From JBEOJY01 sp040275305 (lineage in GTDB: Bacteria > Pseudomonadota > Alphaproteobacteria > UBA9219): DNA of 56,459 bases. The notes under the pieces were generated by a model. That model searched no databases and was not told where the DNA came from. It saw nothing but the letters and a program-made list of their open reading frames with translations. The DNA lies in the NCBI GenBank assembly GCA_040275305.1, contig JBEOJY010000046.1, positions 1 through 56,459 on the forward strand. The letters are read 5' to 3'. Positions 49,913 through 56,459 of this stretch are shown in pieces. The position numbers were made by a program, and so were the translations under genes. How positions within the stretch are numbered: the first letter of the stretch is position 1; the number at the start of each line of letters is the position of its first letter.

Positions 49913-50281
49913 ATGTTCACACCAGCGACTAACAGAATGTGGAAAGGCGCCATGCTGGCCGCCGCGCTCATGCTCGTCATGGCCGGGCCTGCCATGGCCG
50001 CCAAGGAAGGTGTCCCAGCGTCTGCAACGCCTCCGGGACAAGCTGCTGCGCCACCACCGCCGCCCGCGATGCCGCCAATGCCTCCGGCCCCGCCCATGCC
50101 GCCTCCTCCTCCTCTGCCGGGCGCGCCCACAGCGAACGGAATGGATCCCGCGATGAGCGCCGCCTTGAAGGATTGCGAAGCGTCTATTGCCAAGAACAAG
50201 AAGGGCAAGCATGACCAAAAAGCAATGGATGAATGCCTGCAAAAGAAGGGTATGCTACCGCATACGTCAGACAAGAAATAA
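49913..50281 (+). CDS. Small secreted proline-rich protein
   Basis: The 122-residue protein has a Sec signal peptide (MLAAALMLVMAGPAMA), a Pro/Ala/Met-rich stretch (residues about 40-75, mostly PP and PMPP units) and a charged C-terminus with two Cys (KDCEAS, DECLQKK). GGAG lies just upstream of the ATG, and a terminator follows. It is probably a periplasmic or surface small protein. I do not recognise it. Confidence 0.72.
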   Translation: MFTPATNRMWKGAMLAAALMLVMAGPAMAAKEGVPASATPPGQAAAPPPPPAMPPMPPAPPMPPPPPLPGAPTANGMDPAMSAALKDCEASIAKNKKGKHDQKAMDECLQKKGMLPHTSDKK

Positions 50282-50310
50282 TCTAAGAGTTAACAAGGCT
50301 TGATAGGGTC

Positions 50311-50351
50311 GATCCCTTGTGGAAAATTTCTGCAGGGGATCGTCTTTTTTT
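50311..50351 (+). terminator. Rho-independent terminator after the Pro-rich protein gene
   Basis: GATCCCTT (50311-50318) pairs with AGGGGATC (50334-50341) at seven of eight positions. A run of T follows at 50344-50351. The gap 50282-50588 otherwise holds the left inverted-repeat arm of the ybaK cassette. Confidence 0.7.
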
Positions 50352-50387
50352 GTAACTCCCAAGGTTAGGGAGTTTTTGCGGTAAGGA

Positions 50388-50485
50388 CGGCTTGATTCCC
50401 TCCCCCTTGCGGGTTTCTACAATCACGGTGGCGTAGAAGAAGAAAGTCATGGAAATTTTGGAATCGATATACTAAACGAAATGGT
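50388..50485 (+). repeat. Left arm of the ~98-bp inverted repeat flanking the ybaK-like gene
   Basis: The arm begins CGGCTTGATTCCCTCCCCCT, which is family A sequence, and continues through unique sequence ending CTAAACGAAATGG. The right arm (51169-51265) is its inverse over the whole length, apart from one inserted A. Confidence 0.85.
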
Positions 50486-50588
50486 GATGTCGAGATTTTT
50501 GTGAGCAATATGTTTGCAGCAGAAAATGAATCTAAGCGTCGCGAAATAGCAGAAACAAAGCTACTCATCTCCAAATAATACTCAATCT

Positions 50589-51173
50589 CTATTTGCCGCA
50601 TGGAAGTATCCGTGGTTGCAATGCCCTAATCAATTCGTGTACATCTACTCCGATGTCGTATCCCTTTACTCCGCAACCTAAATACACCTTCGGCAAATCT
50701 AATAGAGATTCATCTAATATAATTGTAAGCGATTTTGAAAGACCGAACGGACTGACAGTTCCTAACTGAAAGCCAGTAATCTTGGAGATGGCGTCACGAG
50801 GGGCCATAGAAATATTCCATCCACCCATATTCTTTGCAATTACTTTAGTATCAACCTTCCGGTCAGAGCCCAACACACACACCAAATAGCCTTTATTTTT
50901 TATTTCTAGCAGCAATGTCTTAGGTATCTGGGCCACCGGCACACCAATGTGCTCTGCTAATTCAGCAGCCGAGCGTATGCCATCCGGATGCTTGATAACA
51001 TCAAATTGCATACCAAGTTCAACAAGATGAGTTATTGCAGCGGATTCGATTGAGTAATTTTCATTGACCATTTGATTCAATCCTTTTGGGTAGGAAAACA
51101 GAATAGGGTAAGCAATTTCCTCTATTATATCTCGGATTTGTTTGTGCAAACTATTATCTTCAGCATCAACCAT
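50589..51173 (-). CDS. YbaK/EbsC-family aminoacyl-tRNA deacylase-like protein, AT-rich cassette gene
   Basis: The C-terminal ~150 residues match the YbaK / ProRS-editing-like domain, which hydrolyses mischarged aminoacyl-tRNA: AAELAEHIGVPVAQIPKTLL, VDTKVIAKNMG, and TGFQLGTVSPFGL near the active site. The N-terminal ~45 residues are not part of that domain. The DNA is far more AT-rich than its neighbours, so it was probably acquired recently. The gene lies inside a unit bounded by near-identical ~98-bp inverted repeats. Its open frame continues from the ATG at 51173 into the right arm without a better start, so the first codons may be truncated or altered. No transposase is present. Confidence 0.75.
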   Translation of the reverse strand: MVDAEDNSLHKQIRDIIEEIAYPILFSYPKGLNQMVNENYSIESAAITHLVELGMQFDVIKHPDGIRSAAELAEHIGVPVAQIPKTLLLEIKNKGYLVCVLGSDRKVDTKVIAKNMGGWNISMAPRDAISKITGFQLGTVSPFGLSKSLTIILDESLLDLPKVYLGCGVKGYDIGVDVHELIRALQPRILPCGK

Positions 51174-51265
51174 TTCGTTTAGTATATCGATTCCAAAATT
51201 TCCATGACTTTCTTCTTCTACGCCACCGTGATGTAGAAACCCGCAAGGGGGAGGGAATCAAGCCG
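51169..51265 (-). repeat. Right arm of the ~98-bp inverted repeat flanking the ybaK-like gene
   Basis: It is the inverse of the left arm at 50388-50485 with one base fewer. It overlaps the first bases of the ybaK-like coding region and ends in family A sequence. The gap 51174-51539 holds this arm, a fragment of metF and the parD promoter region. Confidence 0.85.
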
Positions 51266-51331
51266 ACCTTGCTAAATAAAGTCTTCCTGATTTTCGAAAC
51301 AAGCTTGGGAGTATCCTTTTTAAAATAGCTC

Positions 51332-51369
51332 TTCCATGCCGATGAAAGCGCTGGGCAACGCTATCCGGC
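51332..51369. repeat. Duplicated fragment of metF
   Basis: TCCATGCCGATGAAAGCGCT and the following bases match metF at 52531-52569 in the same orientation, 36 of 38 identical. An 8-bp perfect inverted repeat (CCCGCCCG ... CGGGCGGG, 51369-51402) follows directly. Confidence 0.75.
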
Positions 51370-51452
51370 CCGCCCGTCGCCACATACGCGATGTCGGGCG
51401 GGAACGGGATTTCGTGGAAGGTCATGGGGGTGGTGGCCTTTATGTGGCTTAT

Positions 51453-51505
51453 ATTGTCGCAATAAACGCGACAATCTTGACATTTAATGCGCCATTTGAT
51501 AAGGT
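51453..51505 (+). promoter_or_regulatory. Promoter and candidate operator of parDE
   Basis: A perfect inverted repeat ATTGTCGC-AATAAAC-GCGACAAT (51453-51475) directly precedes a consensus -35 TTGACA (51477-51482). A weaker -10, TAAGGT (51500-51505), follows after 17 bases. Autorepression of parDE through such an operator is typical of the family. Confidence 0.6.
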
Positions 51506-51539
51506 ATTGTTCTCTATTTCAACAGGTTAGGAGCCATCC

Positions 51540-51812
51540 ATGCTTTCAAACCGCATCAATGCCCGTTTGTCCGGCCCGCTGGCCGCCTTTGTCGAACGCA
51601 TGGTCGGCAAGGCTGGCCTTTACGAAACGCCCAGCGAATATGTGCGCGATCTGATCCGCCGCGACATGGAGCAGCGCGAAGGCCGTCTCGACCGCGAATC
51701 CATCATGGCGGGTTATCGCGATCTGACCGCAGGCGCGGTCATGCTTTCGACAGGTGATTTTCATGAGGACATGAAGGCGTTGGCTCAAAAGGAAGCGGAT
51801 GGCTGGCCGTGA
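51540..51812 (+). CDS. parD: ParD-type antitoxin (ribbon-helix-helix)
   Basis: The 90-residue protein is the antitoxin of a type II toxin-antitoxin pair. The N-terminal half forms a ribbon-helix-helix DNA-binding domain (LSGPLAAFVERMV...YETPSEYVRDLIRRDME), and the C-terminal half wraps the toxin. GGAG precedes the ATG at about eight bases. It overlaps the toxin gene by four bases (GTGA), so the two are translationally coupled. The promoter region with an operator-like palindrome is upstream. Confidence 0.9.
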   Translation: MLSNRINARLSGPLAAFVERMVGKAGLYETPSEYVRDLIRRDMEQREGRLDRESIMAGYRDLTAGAVMLSTGDFHEDMKALAQKEADGWP

Positions 51813-52165
51813 CAAGGCCCGCTTTTTACCTGACGCGCCATGCGGCGCGGACTCTTCGCGACATTCATGCGCATTCCCTGGAACAGTGGGGCGCGGCGAT
51901 AGCGGATCGTTATCTGGACGAGATTTACGCCGTTCTCAACAAGATCGCGGCCAACCCCGATCTTGATGTCTTGCGCAAACGCAGATCCATGCCTTTCTCG
52001 ATGGTTCCCGCCGGAAAGCACTTCGTCGTCTATGATCGTTCCCGCAAGGGCATCGTCATTCTGGCGCTATTGCACCAGCGCCGCGATATCGAGCACATCA
52101 TCGCCGACATGAAGCCGGATTTCCTTGCCGAGATCGAGGCGATCAAGAAAAAACTTAAAACTTGA
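51809..52165 (+). CDS. parE: ParE/RelE-family toxin
   Basis: The 118-residue protein of the ParE/RelE fold starts at a GTG that overlaps the antitoxin stop. The pattern YLTRHAARTLRDI, the helix with QWGAAIADRYLDEIY, and the closing strands VVYDRSRKGIVILALLHQRRD fit ParE-type toxins, which inhibit DNA gyrase; RelE-type activity cannot be excluded. A family C MITE lies just nine bases after the stop. Confidence 0.9.
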   Translation: MTRPAFYLTRHAARTLRDIHAHSLEQWGAAIADRYLDEIYAVLNKIAANPDLDVLRKRRSMPFSMVPAGKHFVVYDRSRKGIVILALLHQRRDIEHIIADMKPDFLAEIEAIKKKLKT

Positions 52166-52173
52166 GCAACGCA

Positions 52174-52386
52174 CTAGCAGTCTGCTGAAAACTCATATGG
52201 CAGGCACGTAAACCACATGGGACACCCGCCGGAGCCTGTCCTCGCGCAGGCGGGGACGGGTGTGACAGCGCTTGATGAGAAAAACTTCTCAATAAAATCA
52301 AGCGTCATGCCCGCGAAGGCGGGCATCCCATTTTCATATTCTTTGAGCATGAGCGCCTCCAAAAACGTTTTTCGGCAGACCACTAA
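52174..52386. mobile_element. MITE-like element, family C, copy 2
   Basis: It starts CTAGCAGTCTGCTGAAAA and ends ACGTTTTTCGGCAGACCACT, a degraded inverse of the left end. The interior shares GGGACACCCGCCGGAGCCTG with copy 1 (12693-12906) and contains a family D half repeat (GCGTCATGCCCGCGAAGGCG). Its right end supplies the last bases and stop codon of metF, which explains why that terminal repeat diverges. Confidence 0.7.
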
Positions 52387-53243
52387 GCCCGCAACGCCGA
52401 CACAATCCGGAACGTCATCTCCGGATGATTGAGCGTGTAGAAGTGAAACGCGCTAACGCCCTCGCGAAGCATGGCGCGGCAAAGCTCGGATCCATGCGCG
52501 ACTCCTTCTTCGAACAACGCCGAAGCGTCGCCTCCATGCCGATGAAAGCGCTGGGTAACGCTATCCGGCACGCGCGCGCCGCAACGCTTGGCGAACCCCG
52601 CGATCTGGTCGAAATTCTGAATCGGCATAATGCCGGGAATAAGGGCCAGCCTTCCTTGCGTCGCCGCATTGGCCTTGTCGCGAAAGCGCAAGAAGGTGTC
52701 CGGCTCGAAGAAGAACTGCGTAATCGCGCGGCGCGCGCCCGCATCGGCCTTACGCTTCAAGTGATCGAGATCCTGCTGCGGCGACTGCGCCATCGGATGC
52801 ACGTCGGGATAAGCGCCGACAATCGGCTCGACGCCAAACGCATGGCGCAAATCACGCACGTAATCGACCGTGTTGGGATAGGCGTCGCCCGGATGCTCGT
52901 CGCCCGGTACGGAAGACGGATCGCCGCGTATCGCGATGATCGTCTTGACGCCAAGCCCCAGATAGTGCCGCAGCGTCGTTTGCAACTGCTCGCGCGATTG
53001 CCGCGTCATGGGCAGGTGCGGAGCGATTGACAAATGCGGGAAAGCCTCGCGCGCGCGCGCGACAAGCTCGTGCGTCTTCTCGCTGATCGGCCCACCGCCC
53101 GCGCCGCTCGTGATCGAGATGAAGTCCGGGTTCTTGTCAGCCAGCGTCCCGATAACGGCCATCAGCTTCGTCGCGCCTTCCTCCGTCTTCGGCGGAAAAA
53201 CTTCAAAGGAAAGAGTGAACGACGATGCGGGGGATTCGGACAT
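52383..53243 (-). CDS. metF: Methylenetetrahydrofolate reductase
   Basis: This FAD enzyme reduces 5,10-methylenetetrahydrofolate to 5-methyl-THF, the methyl donor for methionine synthesis. The product has 286 residues. The N-terminal FEVFPPKTEEG is diagnostic, and GAGGGPISEKT and AIRGDPSS are further family segments. The start at 53243 gives MSESPASSFTLSFEVFPPK; the frame is open to 53306. The stop codon TAG lies in the end of the family C MITE, so the last residues may not be original. The 5' region holds two stem-loops on the minus strand (see findings). Confidence 0.95.
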   Translation of the reverse strand: MSESPASSFTLSFEVFPPKTEEGATKLMAVIGTLADKNPDFISITSGAGGGPISEKTHELVARAREAFPHLSIAPHLPMTRQSREQLQTTLRHYLGLGVKTIIAIRGDPSSVPGDEHPGDAYPNTVDYVRDLRHAFGVEPIVGAYPDVHPMAQSPQQDLDHLKRKADAGARRAITQFFFEPDTFLRFRDKANAATQGRLALIPGIMPIQNFDQIAGFAKRCGARVPDSVTQRFHRHGGDASALFEEGVAHGSELCRAMLREGVSAFHFYTLNHPEMTFRIVSALRA

Positions 53244-53491
53244 GAGCGCCAGCCAATCAACAAGAAACCACACCAAAGCTTGACGCGGCCAGCATGATTC
53301 CGTCAAGCAAGTTGTGGCCGCGCGTTCGGGACGCGGTTAATCTAGCCATGCGCGGCGCGGCGGCTAGACATGCGGTTGCTCTACCCTCAAAAATCTGTGA
53401 ATATCAGGCGCCGCAGGCTTGCGTTCTGGCAATGAACGATCCTCGGAAAATCAGGCCGCCTTCCATAATCTACCAACTTCAGACGGATGGG

Positions 53492-54880
53492 ATGAATGCC
53501 ATCATGACTTTTCGTATGCGTTTCTTCATTTGCGTTCTGGGGATAAGCGCGGCGCTGATTGCGCTGGCGCTTGTTCTTGTGCCATGGAAACCTATCGTCG
53601 AGGAGAGGGTGAAGGCCATACTGGAAGCGAGGGGATTCCAGAACGCGCGATTTACCGTTACGGATATAGGGTTCAAAAACATCGCGCTGCAAGACATCTC
53701 GGCGGGCGAACCCCCGTCCCTGCATGTGAAGAATCTGATGCTAAGCTATTCTTTGGTGGGACTGTTATCAGGGAGTCTTGGCGAAGTCATTTTGGGCGGG
53801 TTGGATATAGAAGCCAGAGAAGAGGGCGGGCGCTGGACCGTAAAAGGGTTGGAGGGACTTGCGCCGAAGGAAGCATCTTCTTCTGGTTCTTCGGTTCCTT
53901 TCGATCTTGGCGCCATGATACCCTTTGAACGGGCAAGGCTGGAGGCAAGCTTGTTGCGCCTCTCCACCAACGCGTGGAATCTGACTGTCCCGCTCGACGT
54001 TGCATGGAGGAAAAAGCCGCAGCCAGCGCTTGTTTATCGGGCGAGGGGGCTTGCGTTCAAAGCTTCGCCGCTTGAGATAAACACCGGAGAATCCACGTTT
54101 AGCCTTGCTCCGGATTCCGATAAGAAAAAATGGAAAGGTCCATGGCGTATCAAGGATATAGCGGTAATCGGCTTGGAAACGCCGATGCCGTCCCTTGAAA
54201 GCGTCGGCGAGGTGTCGATTGGGGATGACTTTGTCATGGCGACGGGTAGCTTAAAAAGCCATGACGGCGCGTATGCTTCTGAATTCAAGTTGTTATATTC
54301 TCTGGCCGCTGCGGACAAGTCGAACTTGACGCTAATAAGCGCGGCGATGCCTTGGAACGGAGGAAAGATTTCCGTTCAAAATGTGGTCGTTCCGCTTGCT
54401 GTCAAGCGCGATATCTCTTTTCCGGTCATCGTCGAAAATGTTTCGGTTGACGCCTTGATGCAAAGCTTGACGGGTAAGCAGGCTTCCGGAACGGGAGCGG
54501 TTTCCGGCACTTTGCCGATGACCATACGAGCCGACGGCAGGGTGCTGATCAACAAAGGAAATTTACGCGCTGACGCTCCGGGGAAAATCGCGCTTTCGCC
54601 CGAATCTATTCCGGGCGATAACCAGCAAATCGCTTTGGTGCGAGAAATATTGAAGGATCTACATTATACGCTGCTTTCCATGACGATGGAAACCGGGCCG
54701 GACCAGCAATCGTCCATTCTTATGTCATTAGAAGGCCTCAATCCTTCTGTATACGAAGGGCGGCCCGTAAAATTAAACGTGCGTTTGACGGGCGATGTGC
54801 TTAATCTGGTGCAGCAAAGCATTATGCCGTTGCTCGATCCCGCATTGCTACTTAGGCAGGACAAACATGAAAAGAACTGA
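53492..54880 (+). CDS. YdbH-like AsmA-family envelope protein
   Basis: In E. coli YdbH, YnbE and YdbL form an operon acting in lipid transfer between inner and outer membranes; YdbH is an AsmA-like bridge anchored in the inner membrane. Here the product has about 462 residues (E. coli YdbH has 879), so it is a short version. An N-terminal membrane helix (FFICVLGISAALIALALVLV) precedes a beta-rich region with repeated I-x-G-L-D-I-E-A-type strands. The identification rests mostly on the two genes downstream. The start at 53492 is one of three close ATGs (53492, 53504, 53516). It overlaps the ynbE-like gene by 14 bases. Confidence 0.75.
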   Translation: MNAIMTFRMRFFICVLGISAALIALALVLVPWKPIVEERVKAILEARGFQNARFTVTDIGFKNIALQDISAGEPPSLHVKNLMLSYSLVGLLSGSLGEVILGGLDIEAREEGGRWTVKGLEGLAPKEASSSGSSVPFDLGAMIPFERARLEASLLRLSTNAWNLTVPLDVAWRKKPQPALVYRARGLAFKASPLEINTGESTFSLAPDSDKKKWKGPWRIKDIAVIGLETPMPSLESVGEVSIGDDFVMATGSLKSHDGAYASEFKLLYSLAAADKSNLTLISAAMPWNGGKISVQNVVVPLAVKRDISFPVIVENVSVDALMQSLTGKQASGTGAVSGTLPMTIRADGRVLINKGNLRADAPGKIALSPESIPGDNQQIALVREILKDLHYTLLSMTMETGPDQQSSILMSLEGLNPSVYEGRPVKLNVRLTGDVLNLVQQSIMPLLDPALLLRQDKHEKN

Positions 54881-55055
54881 TGCGGCTTTATTGGCAACTT
54901 TCTTTCTGTTGGCGGCCTGCACCCCAACGGTGCAGTTGCAGGCTCCCGAAAAGCCTATCGAGATCAACTTGAACGTGAAAATAGAACAGCATGTGAAGGT
55001 CGAAATCCAGCAGGACGTTAGGAAGTCGATCGCCCAGAACAAAGACATCTTTTGA
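54867..55055 (+). CDS. YnbE-like small outer-membrane lipoprotein
   Basis: The 62-residue lipoprotein has the signal TFFLLAAC and mature sequence CTPTVQLQAPEKPIEINLNV, which matches the family's conserved PEKPIxINLNVxI core. In E. coli YnbE caps the YdbH bridge at the outer membrane. AGGA lies about seven bases before the ATG. It overlaps the ydbH-like gene and is followed by the ydbL-like gene after nine bases. Confidence 0.88.
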   Translation: MKRTDAALLATFFLLAACTPTVQLQAPEKPIEINLNVKIEQHVKVEIQQDVRKSIAQNKDIF

Positions 55056-55064
55056 GGAGCCGTC

Positions 55065-55391
55065 ATGAGAATGCGTTTACTGACACTTCTGGCACTTATG
55101 GGCATCATTGCCGCTTTCCCCGCTTTTGCGCTCGATCTGCATGACGCTCGCGCGCAAGGGCTTGTCGGCGAAAGGCTTGATGGCTACGTGGCCGCTTTGC
55201 GGGATACGGCGGAAGTGAAGGCGTTGGTTGCGGATGTCAACGGCAAACGCAAGCAGGAATATGCGCGAATTTCAAAAGAAAAGGGGCAGCCTGTTGATGT
55301 GGTCGCCAAGCTCGCGGCGGAAGAAATCGTCAACAACCTTGCGCCGGGAAGCTCTTTTCAGGGACCGGACGGTAGTTGGAAGAAGCGATAA
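55065..55391 (+). CDS. YdbL-family (DUF1318) periplasmic protein
   Basis: The 108-residue protein has a Sec signal peptide (LLALMGIIAAFPAFA). The mature domain has the family features: D-x-H-D-A-R-A-Q-G-L-V-G-E near the start, then VNGKRKQEYARISKE and APGSSFQGPDGSWKK at the end. It is thought to modulate the YdbH-YnbE bridge. GAGGAG precedes the ATG at six bases. It is the last gene of the three-gene operon. Confidence 0.9.
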   Translation: MRMRLLTLLALMGIIAAFPAFALDLHDARAQGLVGERLDGYVAALRDTAEVKALVADVNGKRKQEYARISKEKGQPVDVVAKLAAEEIVNNLAPGSSFQGPDGSWKKR

Positions 55392-55492
55392 GCTTGGTTG
55401 CTTCCAAGCCTTTCCCCGTGCTCGTGAAAATAAACATCGCGGAATGAACGCCATCGCGTAGGGATTTTACCTCGCTGGGTTTTACCGCCGTC

Positions 55493-56380
55493 GTGATTCA
55501 GGGCGCTTCCGGCGCGTACGGAGCGGCCCGCGCTATGGGATTTGCCCGATTGATCGAGGAATTCGGCCGCGAGACGATTCCGGGCGCGTTCGACGACAAA
55601 AACAGCTTCACATCTAGCCAGCCCGACATCGACCGCAAAATCGAAGAGTTCAAGTCCGGACTGATCAAGCGCGAAACCGCGATCCTGCCGGAAGACCGCG
55701 CGGCACTGCTGCAATTCTATGACCGCCTGCAAACGCGCAAGGCGCAGAACGAGCAAAAGGCTTTCTACGAAACCGCTCCAGACGACCTGATCGCCAACCG
55801 CGTGTTGACCCTGATCGACGAAGAAATCCTGCGCGACGAGCAAGCCACCCACACAGGAGACAATCAAATGACAGGGACATCTCATGATAACAGCCCTGAA
55901 TTATGCGAACAGCTCACGCCCCGTGAAATCGAAGTGCTTGAATGGACAGCTAAGCCTTTTCGAAATGTTGATGCGCCAGTTGTGCGGTATTTGACTGAAG
56001 CGGAGTGTTTGCGCCTCGTGAACACCTGCCCACCTGACCTCAGGGCCATGGTTCAGGCGGCCTTGTTGACCGGATGCCGTTACGGCGAATTAGCCAACCT
56101 TAAGGCCAGCGACTTCAACCCCGATGCCGGAACCGTTGCCGTGCGCATGAGCAAAAGCGGCAAGCCCCGGCATGTGGTGTTGAATGATGAGGGACAAGCA
56201 TTTTTCCGCGCCGCCATGCTAGGCAAGGAACCCAATGAAAGAATCCTGACTCATGACGATGGAACGGCATGGCTTAAATCCCGCCATCACGGTCCGGTTC
56301 CCTGTCTGCCCCGGCCCCCGCTTAGGGTGGCCTACCCGCCTTCTGGACCTTCGGTTTTTTTCCCGTATATCTGCAGCTAA
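55493..56380 (+). pseudogene. Mosaic ORF of gene fragments ending in a truncated tyrosine recombinase
   Basis: The open frame joins three unrelated pieces. Residues 1 to about 125 are unrecognised (KIEEFKSGLIKRETAILPED). About 126-155 (MTGTSHDNSPELCEQLTPREI) begin like a LuxR-type helix-turn-helix but stop after the first helix (LTPREIEVLEWTAK). From there the sequence is the start of a tyrosine recombinase catalytic domain (PFRNVDAPVVRYLT, with the first catalytic Arg in TGCRYGELANLK). This ends after DGTAWLKSRH, where the 123-nt structured-RNA element begins. The catalytic HxxR and Tyr are missing, so no recombinase activity is expected. It may be a decayed mobile-element junction. The GTG start is uncertain. 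Confidence 0.6.
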
Positions 56381-56406
56381 CGGGACCGCCGGTTCTTCCG
56401 GCACTC
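56284..56406 (-). ncRNA. Structured RNA element resembling HEARO / IscB-type omega-RNA, stand-alone copy 2
   Basis: It is the same length (123 nt) and has the same ends (GAGTGCC...GTGATGG) as copy 1 at 7504-7626. The conserved 3' core is almost identical. In the 5' half the stem is CCCGT...ACGGG where copy 1 has CCTGC...GCAGG. It interrupts the truncated recombinase at the sequence reading TCAC on the plus strand (GTGA on its own strand). No nuclease ORF follows on the minus strand. The right edge of the window cuts the flank after about 50 bases. Confidence 0.6.
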
Positions 56407-56459
56407 TGAAGTGGATGGCATTGGCTGGACAGGAAACGGACGGACTTAAGGTGGGGTCT

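Noticed and set aside
50501..50578. Short plus-strand frame beside the left inverted-repeat arm
   Set aside because: Only about 25 codons, with no conserved pattern; too little to call a gene fragment.
53244..53491. SAM-type riboswitch upstream of metF
   Set aside because: Hairpins are present, but I could not match the conserved core of any SAM or SAH riboswitch by eye, so it is listed only as a structured leader.
1..56459. CRISPR arrays
   Set aside because: Repeats are dispersed and palindromic. No run of short direct repeats with regular spacers and no Cas gene is present.

Overview
The window looks like a chromosomal segment of an alphaproteobacterium with moderately high GC. The evidence is a GcrA-type cell-cycle regulator, the hopanoid genes hpnB-hpnC-hpnD-hpnE, an IalB-family secreted protein, a 17-kDa-antigen-type glycine-zipper lipoprotein, a LOG-family phosphoribohydrolase, HflK/HflC, and a ComEC with no recognisable metallo-beta-lactamase motif. 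I cannot place it below class level. Most genes are housekeeping or envelope genes in short operons, but nearly every intergenic gap holds a short palindromic or MITE-like repeat. Several genes have a start, stop or C-terminus made of repeat sequence.

Layout. 0.2-5.7 kb (minus strand): a TPR glycosyltransferase-like protein, ComEC and an AAA+/DUF4143 ATPase. 5.9-7.3 kb: gltX. 7.3-8.1 kb: a gene-free stretch with repeats and a 123-nt structured-RNA element resembling HEARO / IscB omega-RNA. 8.1-11.4 kb: an unknown gene, then mreD-mrdA (cell elongation). 11.4-13.8 kb: repeats, two small unknown genes, a MITE and a Sco1-like protein whose expected copper-binding His is Tyr. 14.0-15.8 kb: a small unknown protein, a LOG protein and gcrA. 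15.8-16.5 kb: an AT-rich gap with two perfect DnaA boxes, a third with one mismatch and a perfect IHF consensus, a candidate replication origin. 16.5-22.9 kb: a secreted proline-rich protein followed by the hopanoid operon, which makes squalene from farnesyl diphosphate (HpnC/D/E) and has the associated glycosyltransferase HpnB. 23.0-26.9 kb: three unrecognised exported proteins. 27.6-31.7 kb: nrdB, an unknown gene, tRNA-Thr(TGT), a Bax-inhibitor-1 protein, a cold-shock protein and an RBBP9-type hydrolase. 31.7-36.8 kb: pheT, a DUF559 ORF, hflC and hflK. 37-46 kb: a methyltransferase, hisS, a phosphotransferase, a large class A PBP, IalB and rlmN. 46.3-50.3 kb: LysE, a DnaJ-type co-chaperone, a glycine-zipper lipoprotein, a CDF metal transporter and a small secreted Pro-rich protein. 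50.4-51.3 kb: an AT-rich YbaK-type deacylase gene between near-identical ~98-bp inverted repeats. 51.5-53.2 kb: parDE, a second MITE copy and metF. 53.5-55.4 kb: a ydbH-ynbE-ydbL-type operon. 55.5-56.4 kb: a mosaic ORF of gene fragments ending in a truncated tyrosine recombinase, interrupted by a second copy of the structured RNA on the opposite strand.

Most unusual features: the two stand-alone omega-RNA-like elements, which share a core but have a compensatory stem change; the inverted-repeat ybaK cassette; the exported three-gene locus with a duplicated CxxCxAPIN domain; three tandem tyrosine motifs in the secreted protein upstream of hpnB; and the candidate origin.
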